A stretch of 23,274 bases of DNA from Dehalococcoidia bacterium (lineage in GTDB: Bacteria; Chloroflexota; Dehalococcoidia; UBA3495), in the NCBI GenBank assembly GCA_028822675.1, contig JAPKDE010000019.1, positions 1-23,274 on the forward strand, read 5' to 3'. The notes below the pieces were generated by a model. The model saw only the letters and a program-made list of their open reading frames with translations. It made no database searches and was not told where the DNA came from. A program made the position numbers and the translations under genes. Below are positions 15,952-23,252 of this stretch, in pieces; within the stretch, counting starts at the first letter, position 1, and each line of letters starts with the position of its first letter.

Positions 15952-16956
15952 ATGAAGTTTCGTAAGTTGCCTGGCACCGAACTGGTGCTGTCCGAAGTTG
16001 GTTTTGGAGTCTGGACTGTGGCCACCAACTGGTGGGGCAAAATTGAAGATGCCGACAAACAGTCTCTTTTGGAAAACGCAGTTGAGCAGGGCATAAACTT
16101 CTTCGATACTGCCGACACTTACGGAGAGGGATTTGGCGAAGAGGTCCTGGCCAAATACCTTGGTCACAGACGCAATGAAGTAGTCATTGCCACCAAGTTT
16201 GGCTACGACTTTTATGATCCCACTCCCAGGGACGGACACAAAGAACGGCCCCAGAAATTTGACAAAGAATTCGTCAAATTCGCCTGCGAGCAGAGTCTCC
16301 GCCGCCTTGGCACGGACTACATAGACCTGTACCAAGCGCACAACATCAAGCTGGATGACTTGCGGAAGGATGAGCTATTCGAGACGTTGGAACAGCTCCA
16401 ATTCGAAGGCAAGATTCGCTACTTCGGCGTGGCCATCGGCCCGGATATTGGCTGGGAAGAAGAGGGTGAATACTCCATCGCCGATCGCCAGGTAAAAAGC
16501 TCTCAGGTTATCTACAGTCTGATGGAGCAGGACCCCGCCAAGCGATTCATTGAACTGGCTGAAGAGAATAACGTCGGCCTGCTATCTCGGGTGCCCCACG
16601 CGTCCAACACACTCACGGGGGAGTTTGACCACGGCTTCCCGGTCTTCGATGCCGACGACCACCGTGCCCACCGCAAGAACGAGTGGCTGGTGGAGACCAT
16701 GCAAAAGGTCGATCGCGTACGATTCCTGGTGCAAGAAGACACTAGGACCATGGCCCAATCGGCAATTCAGTTCGTCTTGAAACCGTCAGCCATCATATCC
16801 GTGTTACCAAACATCACCAAGATGTCGGAACTCACCGAGTACGTCAACGCGGTAGACACTCCGGCGATTACGGACGAGGAACAAGCCAAGCTCGACGAGC
16901 TTTGGGCCCACGGGTTTGACCTCAAGGAACCGGAGCGTCAGTTCCGCGAGGTTTAA
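15952..16956 (+). CDS. Aldo/keto reductase
   Basis: The 334-residue product is an NAD(P)H-dependent (alpha/beta)8-barrel oxidoreductase. The catalytic tetrad is complete: Asp52 and Tyr57 in FFDTADTYGEG, Lys82 in IATKFGYD, and His130 in LYQAHN. The N-terminal FRKLPGTELVLSEVGFGVW is typical of the family. Substrate is unknown; such proteins reduce aldehydes, ketones or sugars. Length is normal. The ribosome site AAGGAAG lies 8 nt before the ATG. It stands alone between DUF1802 (151-bp gap) and the ppdK leader. Confidence 0.9.
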   Translation: MKFRKLPGTELVLSEVGFGVWTVATNWWGKIEDADKQSLLENAVEQGINFFDTADTYGEGFGEEVLAKYLGHRRNEVVIATKFGYDFYDPTPRDGHKERPQKFDKEFVKFACEQSLRRLGTDYIDLYQAHNIKLDDLRKDELFETLEQLQFEGKIRYFGVAIGPDIGWEEEGEYSIADRQVKSSQVIYSLMEQDPAKRFIELAEENNVGLLSRVPHASNTLTGEFDHGFPVFDADDHRAHRKNEWLVETMQKVDRVRFLVQEDTRTMAQSAIQFVLKPSAIISVLPNITKMSELTEYVNAVDTPAITDEEQAKLDELWAHGFDLKEPERQFREV

Positions 16957-17043
16957 CCACTAATCAGGTTGACTGTTATGTCGTCTTGAGGGCATCAGGT
17001 GGACTGGTGTAAGTCCAGACCACCTACAACGTAAATTGCAATA

Positions 17044-17100
17044 ATATGGTCGGTTCATCAACGCTTTCCGTAATGGCTAGGCGTGGATGACCGGCCATAT
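17044..17100 (+). other. Long stem-loop between the aldo/keto reductase gene and ppdK
   Basis: ATATGGTCGG-t-TCATC (17044-17059) pairs with GATGA-CCGGCCATAT (17086-17100): 15 pairs with one G-U and one bulged T. The 26-nt loop contains a smaller ACGC / GCGT pairing. A T- and G-rich stretch follows (17101-17122). It could terminate the upstream transcript or be part of the ppdK leader RNA. Confidence 0.6.
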
Positions 17101-17139
17101 TGTTTGTTTGTCGTGGTTGTTTAATCCTTAGGTACGTTA

Positions 17140-17199
17140 TATAGTCCCTTGGTTGAGACTAAGGTTTTTCATCCTATAGTCGATTGTTTGAGACTATGG
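17140..17199 (+). repeat. Two direct 25-bp repeats upstream of ppdK
   Basis: The unit TATAGTC..TTG.TTGAGACTA.GG occurs at 17140-17164 and 17175-17199; 21 of 25 positions match, with a 35-bp period. Each unit is itself an inverted repeat, TAGTC / GACTA, with a 10-nt interior. They lie 51-110 bp before the ppdK ATG and could be paired operators or alternating RNA stems. Confidence 0.65.
17147..17169 (+). terminator. Terminator-like hairpin within the first ppdK repeat
   Basis: CCTTGGT (17147-17153), loop TGAG, ACTAAGG (17158-17164), then TTTTT (17165-17169): seven pairs including one G-U and a five-T run. It shares ACTA with the alternative TAGTC / GACTA stem, so the two cannot form together. 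This is the geometry of an attenuator, but it could simply end the upstream transcript. Confidence 0.5.
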
Positions 17200-17217
17200 A
17201 TATTCCTTGGCCAAGGG

Positions 17218-17232
17218 GGCCTTAAACAGGCC
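17218..17232 (+). other. Small hairpin before the ppdK ribosome site
   Basis: GGCCT - TAAAC - AGGCC is a perfect five-pair hairpin ending 3 nt before GGGAGG (17236-17241), preceded by the palindrome CCTTGG / CCAAGG (about 17205-17216). It may affect access to the ribosome site. Confidence 0.4.
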
Positions 17233-17249
17233 ATTGGGAGGACGTGCCC

Positions 17250-20006
17250 ATGACCACAAACACGAAACAAGCAGTGCAGCTTGTTTACCGATTTGAAGAA
17301 GGGAACGCCACCATGGCAGACCTCCTGGGCGGCAAGGGAAGCAACCTCTGCGAAATGGTCCGTCTTGGGCTGCCCGTCCCTCCTGGTTTTGTCATTTCTA
17401 CCCAGGTGTGCCGAGACTACCTCAGCAGCAACCAAACCCTGCCAGAAGGCCTAGAAGCGTCGCTTCGGGACAACGTTCAGCAACTGGAAAAGTCCATTGG
17501 CCGCAATTTTGGCTCCACAACCAGTCCCCTATTAGTTTCCGTCCGTTCCGGCGCCCGCATCTCCATGCCCGGAATGATGGACACCATCCTTAACCTGGGC
17601 ATCAACGACCAGATAGTCGAGGGGTTGGCCACCATGATGGGCGACCCGCGCCCGGCCTATGACGCTTACCGTCGCTTCATCCAGATCTACTCAGAAGTGG
17701 TTATGGACGTGGCTCCAGAGCCTTTCGAAGCGGTTTTGTCCGCGCAAAAAGAAAAGGCCGGAGTAACCTTGGACCACCAGCTTACTGCGGACCAACTGAA
17801 AGAGGTCGTGGCCCAGTTCAAGGCGGTGACCAAAGCCGCCACCGGATCAGAGCCGCCCACTGACCCTTGGAAACAACTGGTGGCTGCCGTTGAGGCCGTG
17901 TTCCGAAGCTGGCACACTCCCAGAGCCATCTTCTACCGCGACCACAACAAAATCGACCATGACATGGGCACCGCAGTGACCATCATGGCCATGGTTTTTG
18001 GCAACCTGGGACCCAGCAGCGGCACTGGCGTCCTCTTCACCCGAGACCCATCCACCGGCGAGGCCCAGGTCTACGGTGAATTCTTGACCAACGCCCAGGG
18101 CGAAGACGTAGTGGCCGGTGTTCGCACCCCGAAACCCATCGTCAGCCTTCAGGGCGTCCTCCCGGAGTGCTACACGGAGCTGATGAAGCTGGCGAATGAT
18201 CTGGAGCAGCATTACACCGACGTTCAGGACGTGGAGTTCACCATTGAGAACGCCCGTCTGTTCCTGTTGCAGACCAGAAACGCCAAACGCACCGTCTTAT
18301 CTGCGGTAAAAACAGCCGTAGATATGGCCCAGGAAGGGTTAATCACCCAAGACCAAGCGATCCTCAGAGTGGACGCAGAAGAGATTTCCAACCTGCTGGT
18401 GCCCCAGTTCTCGGATGATATATCTGATGAAGTTTTAGAAGATTTATTTCTGGCCCGCGGCGCTCCAGCATCTCCCGGTGCAGCTTCCGGTACAGTTTGT
18501 TTCGACGCCACCAAAGCGGCCGAGCTGGCTGAAGCCGGACATGACGTAATTCTGGTACGCCCGGAGACCAAACCCGACGACATCCACGGAATTACAGCAG
18601 CGGTCGGCGTAGTCACCAGCAGAGGTGGCGTAACCAGCCATGCGGCAGTGGTGACCAGAGGACTGGGCAAACCCTGCATCGTTGGCTGTGAGGCAATCCA
18701 GGTAGACCTGGAAGCAGGGCTGTTCACGGCAGCGGGCAAGACAGTGCACGAAGGCGAGCGCATCAGCATGGACGGCGCACTGGGGTCGGTCTACCTGGGC
18801 GAAATGGACACCATAAACCCCAGCCTGAAAGACATACCTGAGGCACTGGAACTACTGGATTGGGCCGACCAAACCCGAAAGCTGGGCATCATGGCCAACG
18901 CAGACACACCATCAGACGCCAAACAAGCCCTGGTCATGGGTGCAGAAGGCATCGGCCTCTGTCGCACTGAGCACATGTTCTTGGACCCAAAACGGCTGCC
19001 ATCGGTACGCCAAATGCTCCTAAATGCCGAGTCCGCTGAGACCTGGCGCAGAGAGAGTAATGACCGAGTGTTTCGACCGGAGAACGAGGAAGAAGCACCT
19101 CAGTCGGTGAAAGACTTCTACAACGCTTTGGAACAGGTGAAGGAACTCCAAACTGCTGATTTCAGCGGCATTTTGCGGGTCATGGGTGACCGGCCAGTGA
19201 TTATCCGCCTCCTAGACGCACCGCTCCACGAGTTCTTGCCTCCCTACGAAACTCTGCTGACGGAGTTTTTGGAATTACGCCATCAAGGCGCACCAGCGAA
19301 AGAGCTAGAAGAAAGGGAGGCTTTTCTGCATCTAGTGGATTCGTTGCGGGAGTCAAATCCCATGTTGGGACACCGTGGTTGCCGCCTGGGCCTGAGCTTC
19401 CCCGCCATCTACCGAATGCAGGTGGAGGCCATCATCACCGCCGGCGCCCACCTGGTGAAAGAGGGTCTTCACGTCAGCCCAGAGATTATGATTCCCCTGA
19501 CAGTGGACGTTGAAGAGATGCACCGGCTGCGGCAGGATCTGAGCCTGGTGGCATCCCAGGTACAGGCACGCCTAGACATCAAAGTACACTATAAATTCGG
19601 CACCATGATTGAAACTCCCCGGGCCGCTTTGACCGCCAGCGAGATCGCCAAGGAATCTGAGTTTTTCAGCTTTGGCACCAATGACCTGACCCAGATGACC
19701 TTTGGTTTCAGCAGAGACGACGCCGAGGGTAAGTTCCTGCGGTCGTACATCAATGAAGGTGTACTGCCAAACGACCCCTTTGCGTCCATCGACCCCCACG
19801 GAGTTGGCGCACTGATCAAGATTGGAGTCCAGGCAGGACGCCGAGAAAGGCCGAACTTGGAGATTGGTATCTGCGGCGAGCACGGAGGCGACCCCGCCAG
19901 CGTAGCGTTCTGTCACGAAGCCGGGCTGGATTACGTGAGTTGCTCGCCCTTCCGAGTGCCGGTGGCACGGCTGGCCGCGGCACAAGCGGCCATTCGCCAA
20001 GCCTAA
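17250..20006 (+). CDS. ppdK: Pyruvate, phosphate dikinase
   Basis: The 918-residue product interconverts pyruvate + ATP + Pi and PEP + AMP + PPi. Domains in order: N-terminal ATP-grasp (about 1-340, opening with LLGGKGSNLCEMVRLGLPVPPGF), the phosphohistidine swivel domain with His464 in GGVTSHAAVVTRGLGKPC, and the C-terminal PEP/pyruvate barrel with ASGR-type contacts and catalytic Cys875 in GICGEHGGDP. Length fits PPDK and exceeds PEP synthase. I chose ATG 17250 because GGGAGG lies 8 nt before it; a GTG at 17244 would leave only 2 nt. The gene is preceded by a repeat-bearing leader and may work in gluconeogenesis or, with PPi, in glycolysis. Confidence 0.95.
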   Translation: MTTNTKQAVQLVYRFEEGNATMADLLGGKGSNLCEMVRLGLPVPPGFVISTQVCRDYLSSNQTLPEGLEASLRDNVQQLEKSIGRNFGSTTSPLLVSVRSGARISMPGMMDTILNLGINDQIVEGLATMMGDPRPAYDAYRRFIQIYSEVVMDVAPEPFEAVLSAQKEKAGVTLDHQLTADQLKEVVAQFKAVTKAATGSEPPTDPWKQLVAAVEAVFRSWHTPRAIFYRDHNKIDHDMGTAVTIMAMVFGNLGPSSGTGVLFTRDPSTGEAQVYGEFLTNAQGEDVVAGVRTPKPIVSLQGVLPECYTELMKLANDLEQHYTDVQDVEFTIENARLFLLQTRNAKRTVLSAVKTAVDMAQEGLITQDQAILRVDAEEISNLLVPQFSDDISDEVLEDLFLARGAPASPGAASGTVCFDATKAAELAEAGHDVILVRPETKPDDIHGITAAVGVVTSRGGVTSHAAVVTRGLGKPCIVGCEAIQVDLEAGLFTAAGKTVHEGERISMDGALGSVYLGEMDTINPSLKDIPEALELLDWADQTRKLGIMANADTPSDAKQALVMGAEGIGLCRTEHMFLDPKRLPSVRQMLLNAESAETWRRESNDRVFRPENEEEAPQSVKDFYNALEQVKELQTADFSGILRVMGDRPVIIRLLDAPLHEFLPPYETLLTEFLELRHQGAPAKELEEREAFLHLVDSLRESNPMLGHRGCRLGLSFPAIYRMQVEAIITAGAHLVKEGLHVSPEIMIPLTVDVEEMHRLRQDLSLVASQVQARLDIKVHYKFGTMIETPRAALTASEIAKESEFFSFGTNDLTQMTFGFSRDDAEGKFLRSYINEGVLPNDPFASIDPHGVGALIKIGVQAGRRERPNLEIGICGEHGGDPASVAFCHEAGLDYVSCSPFRVPVARLAAAQAAIRQA

Positions 20007-20023
20007 GATTAGCTATAAACCAT

Positions 20024-20053
20024 TTGACCCATGTTTTGGCCCTGGGATAGACT
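20024..20053 (+). promoter_or_regulatory. Possible promoter for the acyl-CoA dehydrogenase
   Basis: TTGACC (20024-20029), 18 nt, TAGACT (20048-20053). It overlaps an inverted repeat: CCTGGG with ATAG (20041-20050) against CTAT and CCCAGG (20065-20077). The promoter would make an ATG at 20031 untranslatable, which agrees with the TTG start chosen downstream. Confidence 0.35.
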
Positions 20054-20111
20054 TCGATTCAAAGCTATCGCCCCAGGTCAGAGCCATTTCCCCAGGAACA
20101 AGGAGACCCAG

Positions 20112-21275
20112 TTGACGACGACACCCCCTGAAGCCAGAGCCCAGATCGTAAATATGGTCCGCGATTTTGTGAAGCGCGAAGTTGAGCCGGTGGCCGCTGA
20201 ACACGACCGCGAAGACACCGTTCCTCACGACCTTATAGACCGGATGAAAGAATTAGGCCTATTTGGCATCACCGTGCCGGAAGAGTACGGCGGCATGGGC
20301 CTGGACTACACCACATTTGCCTCGATTTTTGAAGAACTGAGCAAGGGGTTCATGACGCTGAGCGGGGCCATCGGCACCCATCACATCTTGACCTACGTTC
20401 TAACCCACTACGGGACGGAAGAACAGAAGCAGAAATTTCTTCCAGACCTGGCCTCAGGCCGCAAACGGGGTGGATTGGCGCTCACTGAGCCCAGCGGCGG
20501 CACGGACATGGCCAACCTCCAGACCACGGCCATCAAAAACGGTGAAGAATACTCCATCAACGGCACCAAGATGTTCATCACCAACGGCCGCTACGGCGAC
20601 ATGTTCTGTCTGTTGGCCAGAACTGATCCAGACATAGAGCCCAAACACAAAGGAATCAGCTGCTTTGTGGTGGAGAAAGGCGGCGAAGGGTTCACCGTTG
20701 GGCGTGACCTAGATAAGCTTGGTTACAGGGGCTTGGACACCTGTGAATTGAACTTCGATAACTTCGCAGTCCCGGCAGACAACCTGATTGGCGGGGAAGA
20801 AGGTGCCGGATTTGGCATGGTCATGAGCGGTCTTGAGACCGGCCGAATCAACGTAGCCGCCCGGGCCGTGGGTGTTGCCCAAGCAGCTTTTGAGGCTGCC
20901 ATAAAATACTCCCAACAACGGGAGACTTTCGGAAAACAGATCTCAGAGCACCAGGCAATCCAGCTTAAACTGGCCGACATGGCTACCAAGATTCAAGCTG
21001 CCAGGTTATTGGTGTATGACGCCGCAGCCAAGAAGGATACCGGCCAGAGGGTGGACCTGGAATCCGGCATGGCCAAGCTATTCGCCAGCGAAGTCTGTCT
21101 GGAAGTGGCTATGGAGTCAATGCGAGTCCATGGCGGTGTTGGATACCTCAAGGATCTGCCGGTGGAGCGGTATTACCGCGATGCCCCACTGATGATCATC
21201 GGCGAGGGCACCAACGAAGTCCTGCGACTGGTAATTGCGAAGCAGCTACTCAGATTGCCTGAGTACCAGTTGTAA
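20112..21275 (+). CDS. Acyl-CoA dehydrogenase
   Basis: The 387-residue product is an FAD enzyme that makes 2-enoyl-CoA from acyl-CoA and passes electrons to ETF. Marks seen: VPEEYGGMGLDY, GGLALTEPSGGTD, KMFITNGRYGD, QRETFGKQI, MRVHGGVGYLKDLPVERYYRD, and the catalytic-base motif GEGTNEVLR with Glu365. The start is TTG 20112, six bases after AAGGAG, and gives normal family length. An in-frame ATG at 20031 would add 27 atypical residues with no ribosome site and lies in a promoter-like stretch. Acyl chain specificity is unknown. The gene's last codons recur 310 bp downstream. Confidence 0.92.
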   Translation: MTTTPPEARAQIVNMVRDFVKREVEPVAAEHDREDTVPHDLIDRMKELGLFGITVPEEYGGMGLDYTTFASIFEELSKGFMTLSGAIGTHHILTYVLTHYGTEEQKQKFLPDLASGRKRGGLALTEPSGGTDMANLQTTAIKNGEEYSINGTKMFITNGRYGDMFCLLARTDPDIEPKHKGISCFVVEKGGEGFTVGRDLDKLGYRGLDTCELNFDNFAVPADNLIGGEEGAGFGMVMSGLETGRINVAARAVGVAQAAFEAAIKYSQQRETFGKQISEHQAIQLKLADMATKIQAARLLVYDAAAKKDTGQRVDLESGMAKLFASEVCLEVAMESMRVHGGVGYLKDLPVERYYRDAPLMIIGEGTNEVLRLVIAKQLLRLPEYQL

Positions 21276-21355
21276 AGATCTCAGCGACAATTAACGGCAA
21301 GGCTCAGCAAAAACCGCCACACAGCAAATAACTGGCCCGCAACAAAGCACTGCCG

Positions 21356-21546
21356 CACAATAATGTCATTCTGAGCCAGCCGCAGCGGCGAAGAATTTAC
21401 CAAGCTGCCTGAAACCAGGAACCTGCCGGCGCAGAATCATGGCTCGTTCGGTTAAGGACGGTAGATCCTTCGCTTCACTCAGGATGACATTCCCGCTGGT
21501 AGGTTCCAATGAATCGTGCCTTGGCTGTTCTCTAGTTGCTGAGATT
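21356..21546 (+). repeat. Palindrome-ended intergenic repeat, copy 1
   Basis: A unit of about 190 bp with imperfect terminal inverted repeats: TGTCATTCTGAG (21364-21375) ... GCGAAGAATTTACC on the left against TGTCATCCTGAG ... GCGAAGGATCTACC on the right (ending 21489), then a conserved flank to about 21546. It carries no ORF of its own. It resembles the MITE- or REP-like TGTCATTCTGAG...GCGAAGAATCT repeats I recall from several bacterial genomes. Confidence 0.75.
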
Positions 21547-21564
21547 CACGGGAAAGCGTAAACA

Positions 21565-21585
21565 CTGCCGGAATACCAACGGTAG
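21565..21585 (+). repeat. Copy of the acyl-CoA dehydrogenase C-terminal codons
   Basis: These 21 bases read LPEYQR-stop; the gene ends LPEYQL-stop at 21255-21275. An in-frame stop lies two codons before it, so it is a remnant, not a gene. It precedes repeat copy 2 in the way the real gene end precedes copy 1. Confidence 0.6.
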
Positions 21586-21610
21586 ATAACTTTCACAACA
21601 AAAACTACTC

Positions 21611-21802
21611 CACAACAATGTCATTCTGAGCTAGCCGCAGCGGCGAAGAATCTGCCAAGTTGCAGGAGACTAGGAACCTATCGGTGCAGAAGCATGGCCT
21701 GTTCGGTGGAGTACGGTAAATTCTTTGCTTTACTCAGGATGACATTTCCGTTGGTAGGTTCCAATGAATCGTGCCTTGACTAATATTTAGTTCGCTGGGA
21801 TT
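21611..21802 (+). repeat. Palindrome-ended intergenic repeat, copy 2
   Basis: This aligns to copy 1 at a constant 255-bp offset with no gaps over 168 positions. I count about 24 differences by eye, most of them transitions, then a one-base indel near the end. The terminal inverted repeats and the flank GGTTCCAATGAATCGTGCC are unchanged. Confidence 0.75.
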
Positions 21803-21822
21803 TGGAAGCCTGAATAATAAAC

Positions 21823-21858
21823 AAAAAGCCCCTCTCTGAGTAGGAGAGTGGCTTTTTT
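21823..21858. terminator. Bidirectional intrinsic terminator
   Basis: AAAAAGCC - C - CTCTC, loop TGAGTAG, GAGAG - T - GGC, TTTTTT: an eight-pair GC-containing stem with one mismatch, bounded by A and T runs. It works on both strands and lies between the convergent acyl-CoA dehydrogenase and crotonase-family genes. Confidence 0.85.
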
Positions 21859-21886
21859 AGTTCGCGGTGCCAATAGTGGAACTAGA

Positions 21887-22663
21887 CTAACGACCCTTCC
21901 ACTGCGGTTTGCGCTTCTCGGCAAAGGCTTTGGGGCCTTCTTGGGAGTCTTCCGTGAGCAGCAGGGCGTCGTACATCTGGTAGGTCAGAGCGGAGATGTC
22001 CTGGTTGGACATGTTCAGGCCCCGATAGGCCAATTCCTTGAAGGTCTGTACGGCCAGGGGTGCGTTTTCCGCAATCTGTTGGGCCATAGTCATGGCCTCT
22101 TCCATCAGGTCTCCAGCGGGTACCACTTTATTCAGGAATCCCATGTCGTAGGCCCGCTGGGCAGTCACCGGCTGAGCGGTCAAGACCAACTCCAACACGG
22201 CAGATAACGGGATTTGCTTGGGCAGGATTGAACCAAACGGAGGCAACAGGCTCCACTTGGTCTCTGAGATGCCCAGTTTGGCCTCCTCAGACGCAATGCG
22301 CAGGTCGCACATCTGGGCGATAGACCAACCACCGGCCAGCGCAAAACCGTTCACAGCGGCGATCATGGGCTTCCAAGTTCGCGGCCACATGAACGGGCTT
22401 TCCTTGGTCATGCTGGCGGATGCTTTGGCCTGGACGCCTTGGGCGTTGTCTTCAGCCCGTTCTTTCAGGTCTCGACCAGAGCAGAATGCCCGGCCAGTCC
22501 CGGTGATTACCGCCACGTAGGCTTCCGGGTCACCGTCAAACTCCATGATTGCGTCGGCCAGTTCTTGACGCAGTTGCCGGTTGATGGCGTTCAAGGAATC
22601 CGGCCTGTTCATTGTCATGGTGACGATGTTGCCTTTTTTCTCGTAAAGAATTGTCTCAGCCAA
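21887..22663 (-). CDS. Enoyl-CoA hydratase/isomerase (crotonase) family protein
   Basis: The 258-residue product has the crotonase fold marks: MTMNRPDSLNAINRQL (15-31), oxyanion-hole blocks AFCSGRDLKE (59-68) and AVNGFALAGG (103-112), and CDLRIASEEAKLG (119-131). In classical hydratases two Glu residues do the chemistry; here the first position is Ser114 (GGWSIA) while the second is kept as Glu134 (ISETKWS). It may therefore not be a standard hydratase. The start is TTG at 22661-22663, with TAGGAG 9 nt upstream; the N-terminal AETILYEKKGNIVTMTMNRP fits the family. It lies 78 nt after the HIT gene on the same strand. Confidence 0.87.
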   Translation of the reverse strand: MAETILYEKKGNIVTMTMNRPDSLNAINRQLRQELADAIMEFDGDPEAYVAVITGTGRAFCSGRDLKERAEDNAQGVQAKASASMTKESPFMWPRTWKPMIAAVNGFALAGGWSIAQMCDLRIASEEAKLGISETKWSLLPPFGSILPKQIPLSAVLELVLTAQPVTAQRAYDMGFLNKVVPAGDLMEEAMTMAQQIAENAPLAVQTFKELAYRGLNMSNQDISALTYQMYDALLLTEDSQEGPKAFAEKRKPQWKGR

Positions 22664-22741
22664 AATTGATTGCTCCTAAAGGAAAGTTCTTGTATTTCTC
22701 AAGCTGACTGCAGAGTTCAGAAGTCAGCGGGTTCGGTGGTA

Positions 22742-23077
22742 TTACGCGTAAGGGCCCAGGTTTGTACCGCCAATCACGTGGATGTGGCCGTGGGCCTGGC
22801 TCTGCATGCCATCGTGTCCAAAGTTGGACAGTACTCGGAAGCCGCCGGGTGAGTACATCGCGCCCATGTCCACTGCTATGTTACCCATCCGGGTCAACAA
22901 GTCGCTGCTCCATAGCTCGATCTGGCTCATATGTTTGCGGGGCATCACCAACAACATCAGAGGCACCCAGGTTAGCTTGTTAACGATGACCATCAGATCA
23001 TCATCCAGGTAGCGATACCGTGCCGGTTCTTGGCCTGCATTAATCTTACAGAATACGCAGTTGGGATCTGAACTCAA
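22742..23077 (-). CDS. HIT-family (histidine triad) protein
   Basis: The product of 111 residues is a nucleotide-binding HIT protein, a family of nucleoside-phosphate hydrolases and transferases. The triad is HGHIHV (His96, His98, His100 in this numbering), near the C-terminus as usual. The N-terminus has the Zn-type pair in CVFCKI (Cys7, Cys10). I chose TTG 23075-23077 (AAAGGA about 10 nt upstream) because it gives a normal length and begins SSDPNCVFCKI. The open frame extends to an ATG at 23252-23254, but that ATG lies upstream of the consensus promoter at 23153-23181. It is probably co-transcribed with the crotonase-family gene. Confidence 0.85.
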   Translation of the reverse strand: MSSDPNCVFCKINAGQEPARYRYLDDDLMVIVNKLTWVPLMLLVMPRKHMSQIELWSSDLLTRMGNIAVDMGAMYSPGGFRVLSNFGHDGMQSQAHGHIHVIGGTNLGPYA

Positions 23078-23152
23078 AGGTAGTTGGTCCTTTCGGTGTT
23101 CTGGATAGTGTTCCGGTCTGGCGACGGCGGCTCGGTTACGCGTTGCCTTGAG

Positions 23153-23181
23153 ACTATAGATTGCCCTCTTTTTCTTGTCAA
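23153..23181 (-). promoter_or_regulatory. Sigma-70-type promoter for the HIT gene
   Basis: On the minus strand TTGACA (23176-23181), 17 nt, TATAGT (23153-23158). This near-perfect promoter predicts transcription from about 23146 and so excludes the longer HIT reading frame that starts upstream of it. Confidence 0.72.
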
Positions 23182-23252
23182 CGAAAGCATTTGGAGGGAG
23201 GCAAGTCCAGTCATGAACGCAGCCTGTGGTATCATTTCCTGCGGAGGGTGCC

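Noticed and set aside
16995..17040. AGGTGG-A-CTGG-TGTAAGT-CCAG-A-CCACCT hairpin (about 17000-17028) resembling the T-loop element (P6/L6) of cobalamin riboswitches
   Set aside because: The loop fits TGnnAnT, but the flanking conserved GGGAA and CCCGCAACTG segments are absent or degenerate, and the only sequence resembling the terminal pairing lies wholly downstream, which does not fit the fold. An Rfam RF00174 scan would settle it.
20031..20111. 27-residue N-terminal extension of the acyl-CoA dehydrogenase from ATG 20031
   Set aside because: No ribosome site, overlap with a promoter-like pair and inverted repeat, and an excellent AAGGAG placed for TTG 20112.
21356..21802. Insertion sequence
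   Set aside because: No transposase frame and no clear target-site duplication; the two copies are non-coding and tandem, so they are listed as repeats.
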